Shown: one piece after another, positions 29,243-38,713 of the stretch
Position numbering within the stretch: the stretch's first letter is position 1
Layout: every line of letters starts with the position of its first letter
Program-made: the position numbers and the translations under genes
The notes under the pieces: model-generated
Seen by the model: only the letters and a program-made list of their open reading frames with translations
Told to the model about the DNA's origin: nothing
Databases searched by the model: none
Origin: Bacteroidales bacterium
Lineage (GTDB): Bacteria; Bacteroidota; Bacteroidia; Bacteroidales; JAQUTK01
Direction of reading: 5' to 3'
Assembly (NCBI GenBank): GCA_028709785.1
Contig: JAQUTK010000016.1
Coordinates: 1 to 64,000 of the forward strand
Length of the DNA: 64,000 bases

Positions 29243-29274
29243 CAAAACAGAAAGAAAAAAGGAAAGAATTCATC

Positions 29275-29282
29275 TATCTTTG
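29275..29282 (+). promoter_or_regulatory. -7 promoter element for the GH30 gene
   Basis: TATCTTTG, 84 bases upstream of the ATG, overlapping the divergent promoter region. Confidence 0.5.
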
Positions 29283-29365
29283 TAAACATGAAGTTCATAT
29301 TTGGCTATTTTCCGCTGAATATATCTGAATGGCCCTGATTGCTTCAATAAAAACATGAGATTACA

Positions 29366-30838
29366 ATGAAAAAACACCCTTCTTTCCTCAAACAGCGCAT
29401 ACTCGGAGTTCTTGTGCTTCTGCTACTTCCGGCAACTTCCTTTTCACACAGACAACATTCTGCCAGAAAGGGATTCGAAAATGCCATATATGTAACAACT
29501 GCTGATAAATCCCATCTGTTTGAGAAGATTCCATTATCATTCAATACCCAAAAAGAGTTCCCTCCTTCTACAATACAAATTGACCGATCGAAAGTCTTTC
29601 AGGAGATGGATGGATTTGGTGCCGCCATGACCGGATCATCCTGTTACAATCTGCTTCAGATGAATGCGAAAGACAGAGCCAGGCTACTGAAAGAGACATT
29701 TGATCCTAAAGAGGGAATAGGATACAGTTATATCCGTATTTCCATCGGTTGTTCCGACTTCTCTTTGAGTGAATATACATGTTGCGACATCCCGGGTATT
29801 GAACATTTCGCACTCCCTGATGAAGACAAAAGGTATGTTATTCCTGTGTTGAAAGAGATCCTGGCTATGAATCCGGATCTGAAAATTATGGCCTCACCAT
29901 GGACTTGTCCGAAATGGATGAAGGTGAATAATCTGAGTGAGAAGCAACCTTTTGACTCATGGACCAGCGGACAACTCAATCCGGACAATTATCAGGATTA
30001 TGCAACTTATTTCGTGAAGTATATTCAGGCTATGAAGGCGGAAGGAGTTCCGATCACTTCAATAACGATTCAAAATGAGCCCTTAAACCGCGGTAACTCA
30101 GCATCTCTCTATATGACTTGGCAGGAACAACGCGATTTTATCAAGACTGCTCTCGGACCGGCGCTGCGAACTGCCGGTATCTCCACAAAAATCATCATCT
30201 TTGACCACAATTACAATTATGATGATATTGCTGATCAGATGGACTATCCGGTAAACATCTACAAAGATGCTGAAGCAGCCGCGTATATTGACGGAGCAGG
30301 ATTTCATGCATACGGAGGTGATAAGGCAGAACTGCTGGATGTTCACAATGCTAATCCGGACAAAAATCTTTATTTCACCGAAATGTCTATCGGTGAATGG
30401 GGATATAGTTTTGAAGGAAACCTGATGTGGGACATGAAAGAAATTTGTCTCGGCACGATCAATAACTGGTCAAAGGCGGTCATTGTGTGGAACTTTATGC
30501 TGGATAAGAATCATGGGCCCAACCGTCCATCCGGCTGTCGGACCTGCTACGGAGCGATTGATATTCATGCGGACTACAAAGCCATGACAAAGAACTCGCA
30601 CTATTACACAATCAGCCATTTGGCTAAAGTGATAAAACCCGGAGCCAGACGCATCGGGACCTCCGGCTATAAAGTGCCGGGATTGTATTATGCTGCTTTC
30701 TTAAACAGAGATCATTCGTATGCATTGGTGTTAGTAAATGATACCGACAACGCGACAAACATCACCCTGTCTGACGGGAAGCACTCTTTTTCTTATTTGG
30801 TACCTGCCAGAGCCGTGGCTTCTTACCAGTGGGTGTAA
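29366..30838 (+). CDS. Secreted GH30 family glycosidase (beta-glucosidase/glucosylceramidase-like)
   Basis: 490 residues with a signal peptide (about 1-28). The barrel opens with EMDGFGAAMTGSS. The acid/base Glu is in IQNEPL (about 238) and the nucleophile Glu in YFTEMS (about 339), both intact. A C-terminal beta-sandwich ends near LVPARAVASYQW. The sequence fits GH30 subfamily 3-like enzymes that cut beta-1,6-glucan, or glucosylceramidase-type enzymes. The exact linkage is not certain. Together with the GH2 and GH27 enzymes it suggests a small set for mixed oligosaccharides without a dedicated transporter nearby. Confidence 0.88.
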   Translation: MKKHPSFLKQRILGVLVLLLLPATSFSHRQHSARKGFENAIYVTTADKSHLFEKIPLSFNTQKEFPPSTIQIDRSKVFQEMDGFGAAMTGSSCYNLLQMNAKDRARLLKETFDPKEGIGYSYIRISIGCSDFSLSEYTCCDIPGIEHFALPDEDKRYVIPVLKEILAMNPDLKIMASPWTCPKWMKVNNLSEKQPFDSWTSGQLNPDNYQDYATYFVKYIQAMKAEGVPITSITIQNEPLNRGNSASLYMTWQEQRDFIKTALGPALRTAGISTKIIIFDHNYNYDDIADQMDYPVNIYKDAEAAAYIDGAGFHAYGGDKAELLDVHNANPDKNLYFTEMSIGEWGYSFEGNLMWDMKEICLGTINNWSKAVIVWNFMLDKNHGPNRPSGCRTCYGAIDIHADYKAMTKNSHYYTISHLAKVIKPGARRIGTSGYKVPGLYYAAFLNRDHSYALVLVNDTDNATNITLSDGKHSFSYLVPARAVASYQWV

Positions 30839-30861
30839 CCCAAAGGCTTTCACGAAAAGCC

Positions 30862-32097
30862 CTATTTTCCCATTTTATGTTTCCAGGTTTCAACACCATT
30901 AGCATCCCCACCGGGAATCATGGAAATACAGTGATCCACCGGACAGATGAGTGAGCAGAGATTGCATCCTACACATCTATTCTTATCGATGACCGGTATT
31001 CTTGAATCCGGAGCGAGTGATATCGCCTGATATGCCCCTTCATTACAAGCGGTATAACACAACTGACATCGGGTACATTTCTCCTCGTCTATCTCAGCAA
31101 CGACTTTATAATTCAGATTCAGATTTTCCCACTCCGTCACATTAGACAGGGCTTTACCGACCATTGCATCCACACAGCAAAAACCTTTTTCATCCATATA
31201 GCGACTGAGTCCGTCAGTCAATTGGCGAATAATACCAAAGCCATGATGCATGACAGCCGTACAAATCTGCACGGAACCGGCACCCAAAAGAATAAATTCA
31301 ACGGCATCGCGCCATGTTTCAATGCCTCCTATACCCGAAACAGGAATTCCCACATGAGGATCAAGTGCACAATTCTTTACCATGTTTAAGGCGATAGGTT
31401 TGACAGCCGGTCCGGAATAGCCACCATGGGTACTCTTATGATCCACCATCGGATAGGGAACAAACGTGTCAAGATCAACACCCGTAATACATTTGATCGT
31501 ATTGATCAAAGAAATGGCATCCGCACCACCCCGACTTGCGGCGCTGGCGGGTTCCGTAATATCTGTGATATTGGGCGTTAGTTTGACGATAACCGGTACT
31601 TTTGCTTCTTCTGTTACCCAACCTGTAATCAGTTCGACGAGTCTCGGCTCTTGTCCGACAGCCGATCCCATGCCGCGTTCGCACATACCATGCGGACAAC
31701 CAAAATTGAGTTCTATGCCATCAACGCCTGCATTCTGACAATCCTGAATGATACGGATCCACTCCTCCTTGGTTTGTACCATCACGGAAGCAATGACCGG
31801 ATGATGGGGAAACTGTTTCTTGACCATTTCAATCTCTTTTAAATTGTCAGATACGGAGCGATCAGAAATAAGTTCGATATTCGACAATCCTACCAAACGT
31901 TTTTTGCCCCAGTTGACGCCACTGTATCGACTGGAGACATTGATAACCGGAGCGCCTATTGTTTTCCACACAGCTCCACCCCACCCATAATCGAAAGCTT
32001 TCATTACCTGAACAGCCGAATTTGAAGGGGGACCGGAAGCAAGCCAAAATGGATTGGGAGCCTTTATCCCCGCAAAGTTTACTGAAAGATTTGCCAT
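30862..32097 (-). CDS. preA: NAD-dependent dihydropyrimidine dehydrogenase subunit PreA
   Basis: 411 residues from the ATG at 32097; an upstream in-frame start at 32133 adds 12 residues unlike the family. The FMN-binding dihydroorotate-dehydrogenase-like barrel (LSVNFAGIKAPNPFWLASG) runs to about 320. Two 4Fe-4S clusters follow, CTRCQLCYTAC and CVGCNLCSLICP. PreA reduces uracil or thymine to dihydropyrimidine with electrons from the flavoprotein PreT. No preT is present in the window, and the gene is flanked by unrelated units, so it depends on a distant partner or an alternative donor. Confidence 0.85.
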   Translation of the reverse strand: MANLSVNFAGIKAPNPFWLASGPPSNSAVQVMKAFDYGWGGAVWKTIGAPVINVSSRYSGVNWGKKRLVGLSNIELISDRSVSDNLKEIEMVKKQFPHHPVIASVMVQTKEEWIRIIQDCQNAGVDGIELNFGCPHGMCERGMGSAVGQEPRLVELITGWVTEEAKVPVIVKLTPNITDITEPASAASRGGADAISLINTIKCITGVDLDTFVPYPMVDHKSTHGGYSGPAVKPIALNMVKNCALDPHVGIPVSGIGGIETWRDAVEFILLGAGSVQICTAVMHHGFGIIRQLTDGLSRYMDEKGFCCVDAMVGKALSNVTEWENLNLNYKVVAEIDEEKCTRCQLCYTACNEGAYQAISLAPDSRIPVIDKNRCVGCNLCSLICPVDHCISMIPGGDANGVETWKHKMGK

Positions 32098-32421
32098 AGC
32101 TATAGATCTGTTTATTTGATTTGAGGTTAACACTCATCCTTCGCCACATCACTCATTTCCAAAATCTTAAGCAAACATACGAAATATCAAAGACAAACTT
32201 TGATCTTATCAAGCAAACATTTTCTTTTCAGTTTTGAAGAGTCTTAAATCTTTTGCGTATTTAACACATTATTATACTATTATTCTTTGTGCAAAGGCTT
32301 AACAATTAAAGACAAATTCGTATTATTGCAATACTAATTCCGGACCGTGCGCACGACAACACATTATATACTCCCTCTTTCTGTCTAAAGATTCCATTAG
32401 AAATCATTAAACACTACGGTT

Positions 32422-34668
32422 ATGAAAAAATTAGTACTCCTTTCCCTTAGCCTGCTCTCCTCATTGGCAATGCAGGCAACCGATATAACGGTCAATAATA
32501 TTATATATACAGTCAGTGAAGACGGTGCGTCTGCATCTGTTTCCTCCAACATGGGCAGGCAATATCTCGTCGGTACGATTGTCATTGAAGATTCTGTAAC
32601 TTCGGATAGTGTGACTTTCTATCCGGTCACTTCCATTGGTGCTAATGCTTTAAACAGTTGCTGGAACTTCACTGAGGTAATCATACCGGAGACAGTCACT
32701 TCTATTGGTAACGGAGCGTTTTCAGGTTGTAACGCTTTGGCCTCAGTCATCTTACCGGAAAAACTTACTTTTCTTGGCAACGGAGCATTCTCCAATACCG
32801 CTATTCCAACAATCACTATTCCAATGAGTCTTACTACCATTGAAGGAGGTGCGTTTGGCGCTGCTCTGGATCTGGCTCAGTTCGTCGTTCCCGCTGAACA
32901 TCCGCGCTATTCTACTCTTGACGGTGTTCTCTTTACCAAGAATCAGGATACCATTTTGGCTTATCCCAATGCAAAAGGCTCCAGTTACATCATCCCTTCC
33001 AGCGTAACGACTATTGGACCATACGCTTTTATCTGGAGTCGGGATATGACATCCATAACCATCCCTTCAAGTGTCGAGACAATCTGCCGTGGAGCTTTTC
33101 AATCATGCAACGGAGTTACATCCATTCAAATCCCCGCAAGTGTCAAAACGATTGAGGAGCAGGCTTTCTACGCTTGTTGCTACATCGAGTCATGGGTGCT
33201 TCCGGAAGGTCTTCAGACCATAGGAAAGAATGCCTTTAACTGGAACTTTAGTATGACATCACTCACAATTCCCTCGACAGTAACCTCTATTGGCGATGGT
33301 GCATTTGCTTTGTGTTACGCCTTATCATCGCTGACAATCACATCTACAGGAGCTATCGGAGCAAATGCTTTCAAGGATTGCAGAAATCTGCTGTCTGTTA
33401 CAATACCTGAAGGTGTAACCTCTATCGGTGATAATGCTTTCTCCGGATGTTACGGTTTCAAATCAGTGAGTATCCCTTCTACAGTCAGTCTGATCGGAGA
33501 AAATGCCTTTGCTTATTGTTCAGGCATCACCAGAATCACAATTCCTGAGGGTCTGAAAACGATTGCAAACGGAACTTTTCAAGGCTGCAGCGCATTGGAT
33601 TCTGTCATAATTCCAGAGAGCGTAAACTCTATCGGAAGAAATGCCTTTTACTATTGTTCGCTTCTTGATTCAATAGTAATCCCATCAAGTGTCAACTATG
33701 TCGGTGAATATGCGTTGTACTCCACCCCATGGTTTGACAACCAGCCTGACGGTCTGGTATATGCCGGACTGGTAGCCTATAAGTATAAAGGTGATATGCC
33801 GGAAAATACCGCCATTACGTTGAATGATGGTACGAAGGGGGTTTCCGGTTATGCTTTTGATAATTGCGCCAATATGATATCCATACTCATTCCTGCTGAT
33901 GTATGCCAAATCGGACCGTTACCTTTCAAAGGATGCACCGCATTGACCGGAATCACTGTTGATAAAAGTTCAGCGAGCTTTAATTCGGAAGAAGGAGTCT
34001 TGTTTACAAAGAATGTGGATACCCTTATCTGTTATCCAACTGGGAAAACAACAACCAGCTACATACTTCCTTCGACTGTTACTGTGATCAAAGACAATGC
34101 ATTCTTCAACTGCAAGACTCTCACAAATGTGTCTATTCCGGAGGGGGTTACATCAATTGGAGAATACGCCTTCAGCGGATGTACCGGACTTGCTTCTTTG
34201 ACTCTTCCGTTAAGCCTCAACTATATAGGCATGTACGGATTTTATGATTGTAATGGTTTGAGAAACATCTATTGTATGAACCCAACGCCGATCAACATTG
34301 AATATCCGGGTACGTTTGGCAATATTGATGTATTTATGGGAGTGCCCAAATATGCATGTACCCTGCATGTACCATCCGGCTCATTAGCAGCTTATCAGAC
34401 TGCGGGCGGATGGAAGGATTTTGCAGCGATTGTAGATGATATATCGGATGTGCCTTCTATCTCTGAAATCCCGTTGGTTATCGTTACTGAAGGTAACAAC
34501 ATTCTGATAAAGAACCTGGAACCAGGTACGACAATCAGTATCTATACAAGTGACGGTGTATTGCTTTTGATGAGACAGACGAATGAGAACGAGCAACGGT
34601 TTACGCTTTCACCCGGAGCATTGTATTTCATAAAGGCGGGTAATCAAACAGTAAAAGTAGCTTTATAA
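32422..34668 (+). CDS. Secreted BspA-like leucine-rich-repeat protein
   Basis: 748 residues with a signal peptide (about 1-19). Residues 60-650 are tandem LRR_5-type repeats of about 23 residues (motif SI-x-x-xAFxxCxxL-xSVxIPxxV), the fold of Bacteroides and Tannerella BspA surface proteins. Two non-repeat strips with TLDGVLFTKNQDT and FNSEEGVLFTKN interrupt them. The C-terminal 65 residues (NNILIKNLEPGTTISIYTSDG and KVAL end) resemble a type IX secretion sorting domain. Likely cell-surface adhesin or receptor. It is followed by a strong terminator and is monocistronic. Confidence 0.85.
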   Translation: MKKLVLLSLSLLSSLAMQATDITVNNIIYTVSEDGASASVSSNMGRQYLVGTIVIEDSVTSDSVTFYPVTSIGANALNSCWNFTEVIIPETVTSIGNGAFSGCNALASVILPEKLTFLGNGAFSNTAIPTITIPMSLTTIEGGAFGAALDLAQFVVPAEHPRYSTLDGVLFTKNQDTILAYPNAKGSSYIIPSSVTTIGPYAFIWSRDMTSITIPSSVETICRGAFQSCNGVTSIQIPASVKTIEEQAFYACCYIESWVLPEGLQTIGKNAFNWNFSMTSLTIPSTVTSIGDGAFALCYALSSLTITSTGAIGANAFKDCRNLLSVTIPEGVTSIGDNAFSGCYGFKSVSIPSTVSLIGENAFAYCSGITRITIPEGLKTIANGTFQGCSALDSVIIPESVNSIGRNAFYYCSLLDSIVIPSSVNYVGEYALYSTPWFDNQPDGLVYAGLVAYKYKGDMPENTAITLNDGTKGVSGYAFDNCANMISILIPADVCQIGPLPFKGCTALTGITVDKSSASFNSEEGVLFTKNVDTLICYPTGKTTTSYILPSTVTVIKDNAFFNCKTLTNVSIPEGVTSIGEYAFSGCTGLASLTLPLSLNYIGMYGFYDCNGLRNIYCMNPTPINIEYPGTFGNIDVFMGVPKYACTLHVPSGSLAAYQTAGGWKDFAAIVDDISDVPSISEIPLVIVTEGNNILIKNLEPGTTISIYTSDGVLLLMRQTNENEQRFTLSPGALYFIKAGNQTVKVAL

Positions 34669-34680
34669 TTGACTTCTCCA

Positions 34681-34717
34681 AAAAGAGGCAGCCGGCTTTT
34701 CTGGCTGCCTCTTTTAC
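34681..34717 (+). terminator. Terminator after the BspA-like gene
   Basis: A 13-bp stem (AAAAGAGGCAGCC with GGCTGCCTCTTTT) with a 9-base loop. Confidence 0.8.
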
Positions 34718-34868
34718 TCCTTTCAACCGGAAGCCTATTTGTCTGCTGATTCATAATACGGCTTCCCGTAGAGGATATATTTTGTCCAGAAGTTTTCAAG
34801 TTAAGAAAACTTTCACTAATTTTGCATTAACGTTCAGTTTAAACTGCTCATAATAACTTGGCTTATAA

Positions 34869-35573
34869 ATGAAGAAGGAGACTATTGAAGTACTATCTAC
34901 AATATCGAAAGGACGTCACAGGACAAACCTGATGAAGATTCAGGAACAAAAGGCATTGGCTTACCTGGTCACACGCATTCCTGATTGCATCACGTCCAAT
35001 ATGCTCACCGGAATTGGCTTTATTGGCAGCTTAATAACTGTGGCTAGTTTCATATTGGCAACCTACGTTGACAGAGCTTTACTGCTACTGGGTGTTGTGG
35101 GCTTCTTTATAAACTGGTTTGGAGATTCTCTCGATGGTAGAATTGCATATTATCGCCATACACCCCGCAAGTGGTACGGCTTTTCGCTTGATATTACCGT
35201 GGACTGGATTACTACAATTTTAATTGGAGCAGGTTACATTATATATGTCGCATATTCCTCTTCATGGGGACTTGTTGGTTTTATCTTTGTCGTAATGTAC
35301 GGTTGGGAAATGATTACAGCTCTGCTCAGATACAAAATCACTGATAAATACAGCATCGACAACGGTCTCTTCGGACCAACAGAAGTAAGAATTCTTATTT
35401 CTTTGATTCTGATACTGGAAGTTCTCCTTCCCGACTCTATCATCTACTCAGGCATTCTGGCTTGTATTATGTTGTTTATCGCCAATATAATCGATACCCG
35501 GAAATTGCTTGTTTTGGGGAATGAAAGAGATCAGAACGAGAAAGAACTGAAAGAAAAAGAGAAAAATGATTGA
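34869..35573 (+). CDS. CDP-alcohol phosphatidyltransferase family membrane enzyme
   Basis: 234 residues, about six transmembrane spans. The signature runs GDSLDGRIAYYRHTPRKWYG then FSLDITVDW (about 84-112), giving the D-x2-D-G and G-x3-D-x3-D metal-binding aspartates of the family. These enzymes join a CDP-activated lipid to an alcohol such as inositol phosphate, serine or glycerol phosphate. The head group cannot be read from the sequence. The gene overlaps the downstream GtrA gene by 8 bases and heads a three-gene membrane-lipid unit. Confidence 0.8.
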   Translation: MKKETIEVLSTISKGRHRTNLMKIQEQKALAYLVTRIPDCITSNMLTGIGFIGSLITVASFILATYVDRALLLLGVVGFFINWFGDSLDGRIAYYRHTPRKWYGFSLDITVDWITTILIGAGYIIYVAYSSSWGLVGFIFVVMYGWEMITALLRYKITDKYSIDNGLFGPTEVRILISLILILEVLLPDSIIYSGILACIMLFIANIIDTRKLLVLGNERDQNEKELKEKEKND

Positions 35574-35973
35574 GAAGATATTTGTTTTCACAAAAGCTCA
35601 GATATCCTCCTTTATTGGTGGGGCTGTTGATTACCTCATTATGATACTATGCACGGAATTCCTGGGCATTCACTATACGATCTCCATCGCGATAGGCGGA
35701 GTGATTGGTGCAATTGTAAACTTCTTCATTAATAAGAGATGGACATTCAACGCGAAAGGATACCGATACAAATACTCCTTTAAGAAACAACTATCCGGAT
35801 TTATACTGGTTGTTATAAATAGCATCTTACTCAAATCAACAGGCACGTATTATATTACAACCTATTATAAAATCGGGTACGGCTTTAGTCGTATCATCAT
35901 GGATCTGATCGTCTCTGTATGCATTAATTATAATCTTCAGCGACATCTGATCTTCAAGAAGATCCGTTCTTAG
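35566..35973 (+). CDS. GtrA-family membrane protein
   Basis: 135 residues, four hydrophobic spans, opening IEKIFVFTKAQISSFIGG and with FFINKRWTF near 55, typical of GtrA/DPMS-like flippases that move glycosyl-polyprenyl carriers or associate with glycan assembly. It overlaps the CDP-alcohol transferase gene and is followed after 42 bases by the acyltransferase, so all three are probably co-expressed. The cargo is unknown. Confidence 0.75.
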   Translation: MIEKIFVFTKAQISSFIGGAVDYLIMILCTEFLGIHYTISIAIGGVIGAIVNFFINKRWTFNAKGYRYKYSFKKQLSGFILVVINSILLKSTGTYYITTYYKIGYGFSRIIMDLIVSVCINYNLQRHLIFKKIRS

Positions 35974-36015
35974 CCTTTACAAAAGAGATACTTTAAATTA
36001 CAAAATACCATCATC

Positions 36016-36897
36016 TTGTTTAAGGATTTAATTGATATAAAAGACTTCGAAAGATTCTCTCCCATTTTCAAAGGGAAGAGTGGAAACTATCTTGCCAAGT
36101 TTGCAATGCGTTTGCTTGCCATGGATCGGGTGAACAAGTTGTATCTCAGTTCATGTGGGCACACCGGCTCAGACTTTGCTGCCAGTCTGCTAAATGAATT
36201 GGGAGTGTGCTATCAGATTGGTAACATAGAGCGGCTCAAAGAACTGCCCAAAGGCTCATTTATCACCATATCCAATCATCCGTACGGCGGGCTCGACGGC
36301 ATCATGCTGATTGACTTAATGGCTGGCATACGACCTGATTACAAAGTGATGGTCAATGAAATTCTTTCGATGATTAAGCCAATGGATGTAAACTTTATAT
36401 CCGTCCGTCCGAAAGGAAATAAAGAGATCGGAATTTCTTCTTCAAGTATCAACGGAGTTCGGAAGGCTCTGGAATCAATTCAGGATGGTCACCCGATCGG
36501 ATTCTTCCCATCAGGAGCTGTTTCTGATTTGAGTATTAAAGAAGGATGTGTGCGCGACCGCGAATGGCAAATGAGCATCATACGATTAATTCAAAAAGCA
36601 AATGTACCTGTAGTCCCTATTCGATTTATAGATAAGAACTCCTGGTTCTTTTTTTTACTCGGATTGATCAATTGGAGGGTACGTCTTATCAGAATGCCCT
36701 ATGAAGTTTTTAATAAGAGCAAACAAAATCCTCGTATAGCGATCGGAAACATCATCCCAGTAGAAAAATTAAATGAATACAAACACACAGAATCACTTCG
36801 TTCTTATCTGAGAAAATCAGTTTACGAAATGCCAAAGCCTACTTCCTACACTTCCTACACTTCCAAAACAACAAATTCTCTTCGCGAATATCAATAA
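36016..36897 (+). CDS. PlsC-like glycerophosphate acyltransferase family protein
   Basis: 293 residues, starting at a TTG at 36016; an internal ATG exists 90 bases later but would remove conserved sequence. The acyltransferase core has SNHPYGGLDG (His and Asp, near 92-101) and FFPSGAVSDL near 165. Such proteins acylate lysophosphatidate or ornithine and related lipids. Position after CDP-alcohol transferase and GtrA genes suggests a role in making or remodelling a membrane lipid. Confidence 0.75.
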   Translation: MFKDLIDIKDFERFSPIFKGKSGNYLAKFAMRLLAMDRVNKLYLSSCGHTGSDFAASLLNELGVCYQIGNIERLKELPKGSFITISNHPYGGLDGIMLIDLMAGIRPDYKVMVNEILSMIKPMDVNFISVRPKGNKEIGISSSSINGVRKALESIQDGHPIGFFPSGAVSDLSIKEGCVRDREWQMSIIRLIQKANVPVVPIRFIDKNSWFFFLLGLINWRVRLIRMPYEVFNKSKQNPRIAIGNIIPVEKLNEYKHTESLRSYLRKSVYEMPKPTSYTSYTSKTTNSLREYQ

Positions 36898-37143
36898 TGA
36901 TTAATAGTCTTTTGAGGCCTGTTTATTTCTTTTCTCCACCAAAAAGATCGTTCAGGGCACTTAAGAAAGGACAAATGGACCAAAGAGTAGCAAAGTAAAC
37001 AATACGGACAGGAAGGCAGAAGTCCTATCTTTACAATAATATTAAAATTCACCAAGGTTACCAATTAATATTACTACAAACACTTTAAATCAGTATAAAT
37101 AATTTAAAAACGCAAATTATAGAGATCTGTTTATTTTTTTCTT

Positions 37144-37151
37144 TATCTTTG
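37144..37151 (+). promoter_or_regulatory. -7 promoter element for the orphan AbiEi-like gene
   Basis: TATCTTTG, 22 bases upstream of the chosen ATG at 37174, which also argues against the earlier TTG start. Confidence 0.6.
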
Positions 37152-37173
37152 CAGAATAATTTTGTACAATAAG

Positions 37174-37794
37174 ATGAATTACCCTAATTTCAAGACAACT
37201 TTCTTTGAATATGGAATTGTCACAACTGAAAAGATTTTTGAGATTGCAAAAGATTTTGACAGAAGCAATCTGAGTATTTGGGAACGCAAGGGACTGCTCA
37301 TTAAGCTACGTAATGAGTTTTATTCTTTTCCAGAATATTTGGAAGTGCCTGGTTTTCGGCTGTATCTCGCAAATCGGATATTCTTTCCGTCATACATCAG
37401 TCTTCATTCTGCGCTCTACTACCACGGAATGATACATTATGAGGAAGAGAAAACAATCACGAGTATAGTAACCTCCAAGCGGGCTTACTTCGCCAATCCT
37501 TTTGGCGTGTATTCTTTTCAAAAAGTCAAAGAAGCTGTTTTCTTTGGTTTTGAGAAAATCCCTGAATTTGAGAAGCTTGGAATCATGATGGCTACTCCCG
37601 AGAAAGCCTTGCTTGATATATTGTATTTATATCCACATTACAATACAGTGCAAGCCGTACGGGAATTAGAGCTGGATCCTGATTTCATGAAAACCAAATT
37701 TAATGTAGATCGTTTCAGAGACTACCTCATCCAAGTGAACAACAAGACACTAATACTCAGAGGCGAAGTATTACTTTCTGCGTTTGGTATCTGA
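37174..37794 (+). CDS. AbiEi-family antitoxin or related transcription factor, orphan
   Basis: 206 residues from the ATG at 37174. The winged-helix head (residues about 10-50, with LSIWERKGLLIKLRNEFYSF) and a longer AbiEi domain (MATPEKALLDILYLYP near 140) identify the type IV antitoxin family. A real toxin of the AbiEii nucleotidyltransferase type is not found within 110 bases on either side. It may be a stand-alone regulator, as many AbiEi paralogues are. A -7 box is just upstream. Confidence 0.7.
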   Translation: MNYPNFKTTFFEYGIVTTEKIFEIAKDFDRSNLSIWERKGLLIKLRNEFYSFPEYLEVPGFRLYLANRIFFPSYISLHSALYYHGMIHYEEEKTITSIVTSKRAYFANPFGVYSFQKVKEAVFFGFEKIPEFEKLGIMMATPEKALLDILYLYPHYNTVQAVRELELDPDFMKTKFNVDRFRDYLIQVNNKTLILRGEVLLSAFGI

Positions 37795-37903
37795 TTCTGG
37801 TTGTCCATTTTTTACACATCTTCCATTCGTCAACGACCTGTCAAATGTTGGATAAGTTTTTGTACTCTGAAGAAAGAGGACATATTTATAAATATATACA
37901 TCA

Positions 37904-38566
37904 ATGAGATCGAAAGATCAAAATGCAACTTATCCTGCAAAAGTGCTGATTATTGGGGAAGACTCCAATTTGCAGTGGACAGATACTGTAACGGAATATG
38001 CAATGTTTGCTGATTACTATTTTCGTCCTTTTCCGGAAGATCATGGTGAAAGGAGCCGTAATGTTGAGGCGCAAAATCTGTATCATCACATATTGTTTTT
38101 GACAAACGACCGATTCAAGGCGGAAGAAATATATGTAACAAATCTCTGCAATGACTACGTGCAACCACCAGCCAAAGGGAAACGTGTTTTGATTCCTGAG
38201 GAAAGGGCCGTCAAAGGATTTGATCATATTAAATGGATACTGGAACAAAATCCATCCATTAAGTACATCTTTGCCATGTCACTCCAAACGAATTACTGGC
38301 TACAAAAACTGGGATTATATGGCGGAGATGAAACATTTATTCACGGTGCACAACCGCGTCGTGTCGGGATGGAATGTATTGAACCTTATTATCAACCTGT
38401 CGATGCCAAGACCCTACGTACGATTATCGGGCAGATCTACGATACTACGCTTCCCGAAGTAAAGATTATTCCAGTACTTCCGGCTAAAGATTTTCCGCTA
38501 CGCGATAAGAATGAAGAGTTATTCAGAGAAGCATATACGAAGATCCGGACAATCTTTTGCAACTAA
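37904..38566 (+). CDS. Conserved hypothetical protein, possibly uracil-DNA-glycosylase-like
   Basis: 220 residues. It begins KVLIIGEDSNLQW and has YVTNLCNDYVQPP near 83 and IKYIFAMSLQTNYWLQKLG near 125. The order of a glycine-containing strand, an Asn-rich loop and a later hydrophobic strand is reminiscent of the uracil-DNA glycosylase superfamily, but I see no confirmed catalytic motif. It is preceded by the AbiEi-like gene and ends in a clear terminator. I treat the function as unknown. Confidence 0.5.
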   Translation: MRSKDQNATYPAKVLIIGEDSNLQWTDTVTEYAMFADYYFRPFPEDHGERSRNVEAQNLYHHILFLTNDRFKAEEIYVTNLCNDYVQPPAKGKRVLIPEERAVKGFDHIKWILEQNPSIKYIFAMSLQTNYWLQKLGLYGGDETFIHGAQPRRVGMECIEPYYQPVDAKTLRTIIGQIYDTTLPEVKIIPVLPAKDFPLRDKNEELFREAYTKIRTIFCN

Positions 38567-38581
38567 TTTTGAACCATATAT

Positions 38582-38616
38582 AAGTAAGCCACTATTTGAT
38601 TTACAAATAGTGGCTT
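38582..38616 (+). terminator. Intrinsic terminator
   Basis: A 12-bp stem (AGCCACTATTTG with CAAATAGTGGCT), 5-base loop and TTTT run, 20 bases after the preceding stop. Confidence 0.85.
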
Positions 38617-38713
38617 TTTCTGTGCACTTAGTGAGAGAGTACGTTCAAAAATTCCTTTTCAGAAAAGAGACACCACACCTTGAACATAACCCTAAGTCCT
38701 GACTCCTTGAGCC

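Noticed and set aside
32098-32133. Longer preA start at 32133
   Set aside because: The 12 extra residues are not part of the PreA family and lack a good leader.
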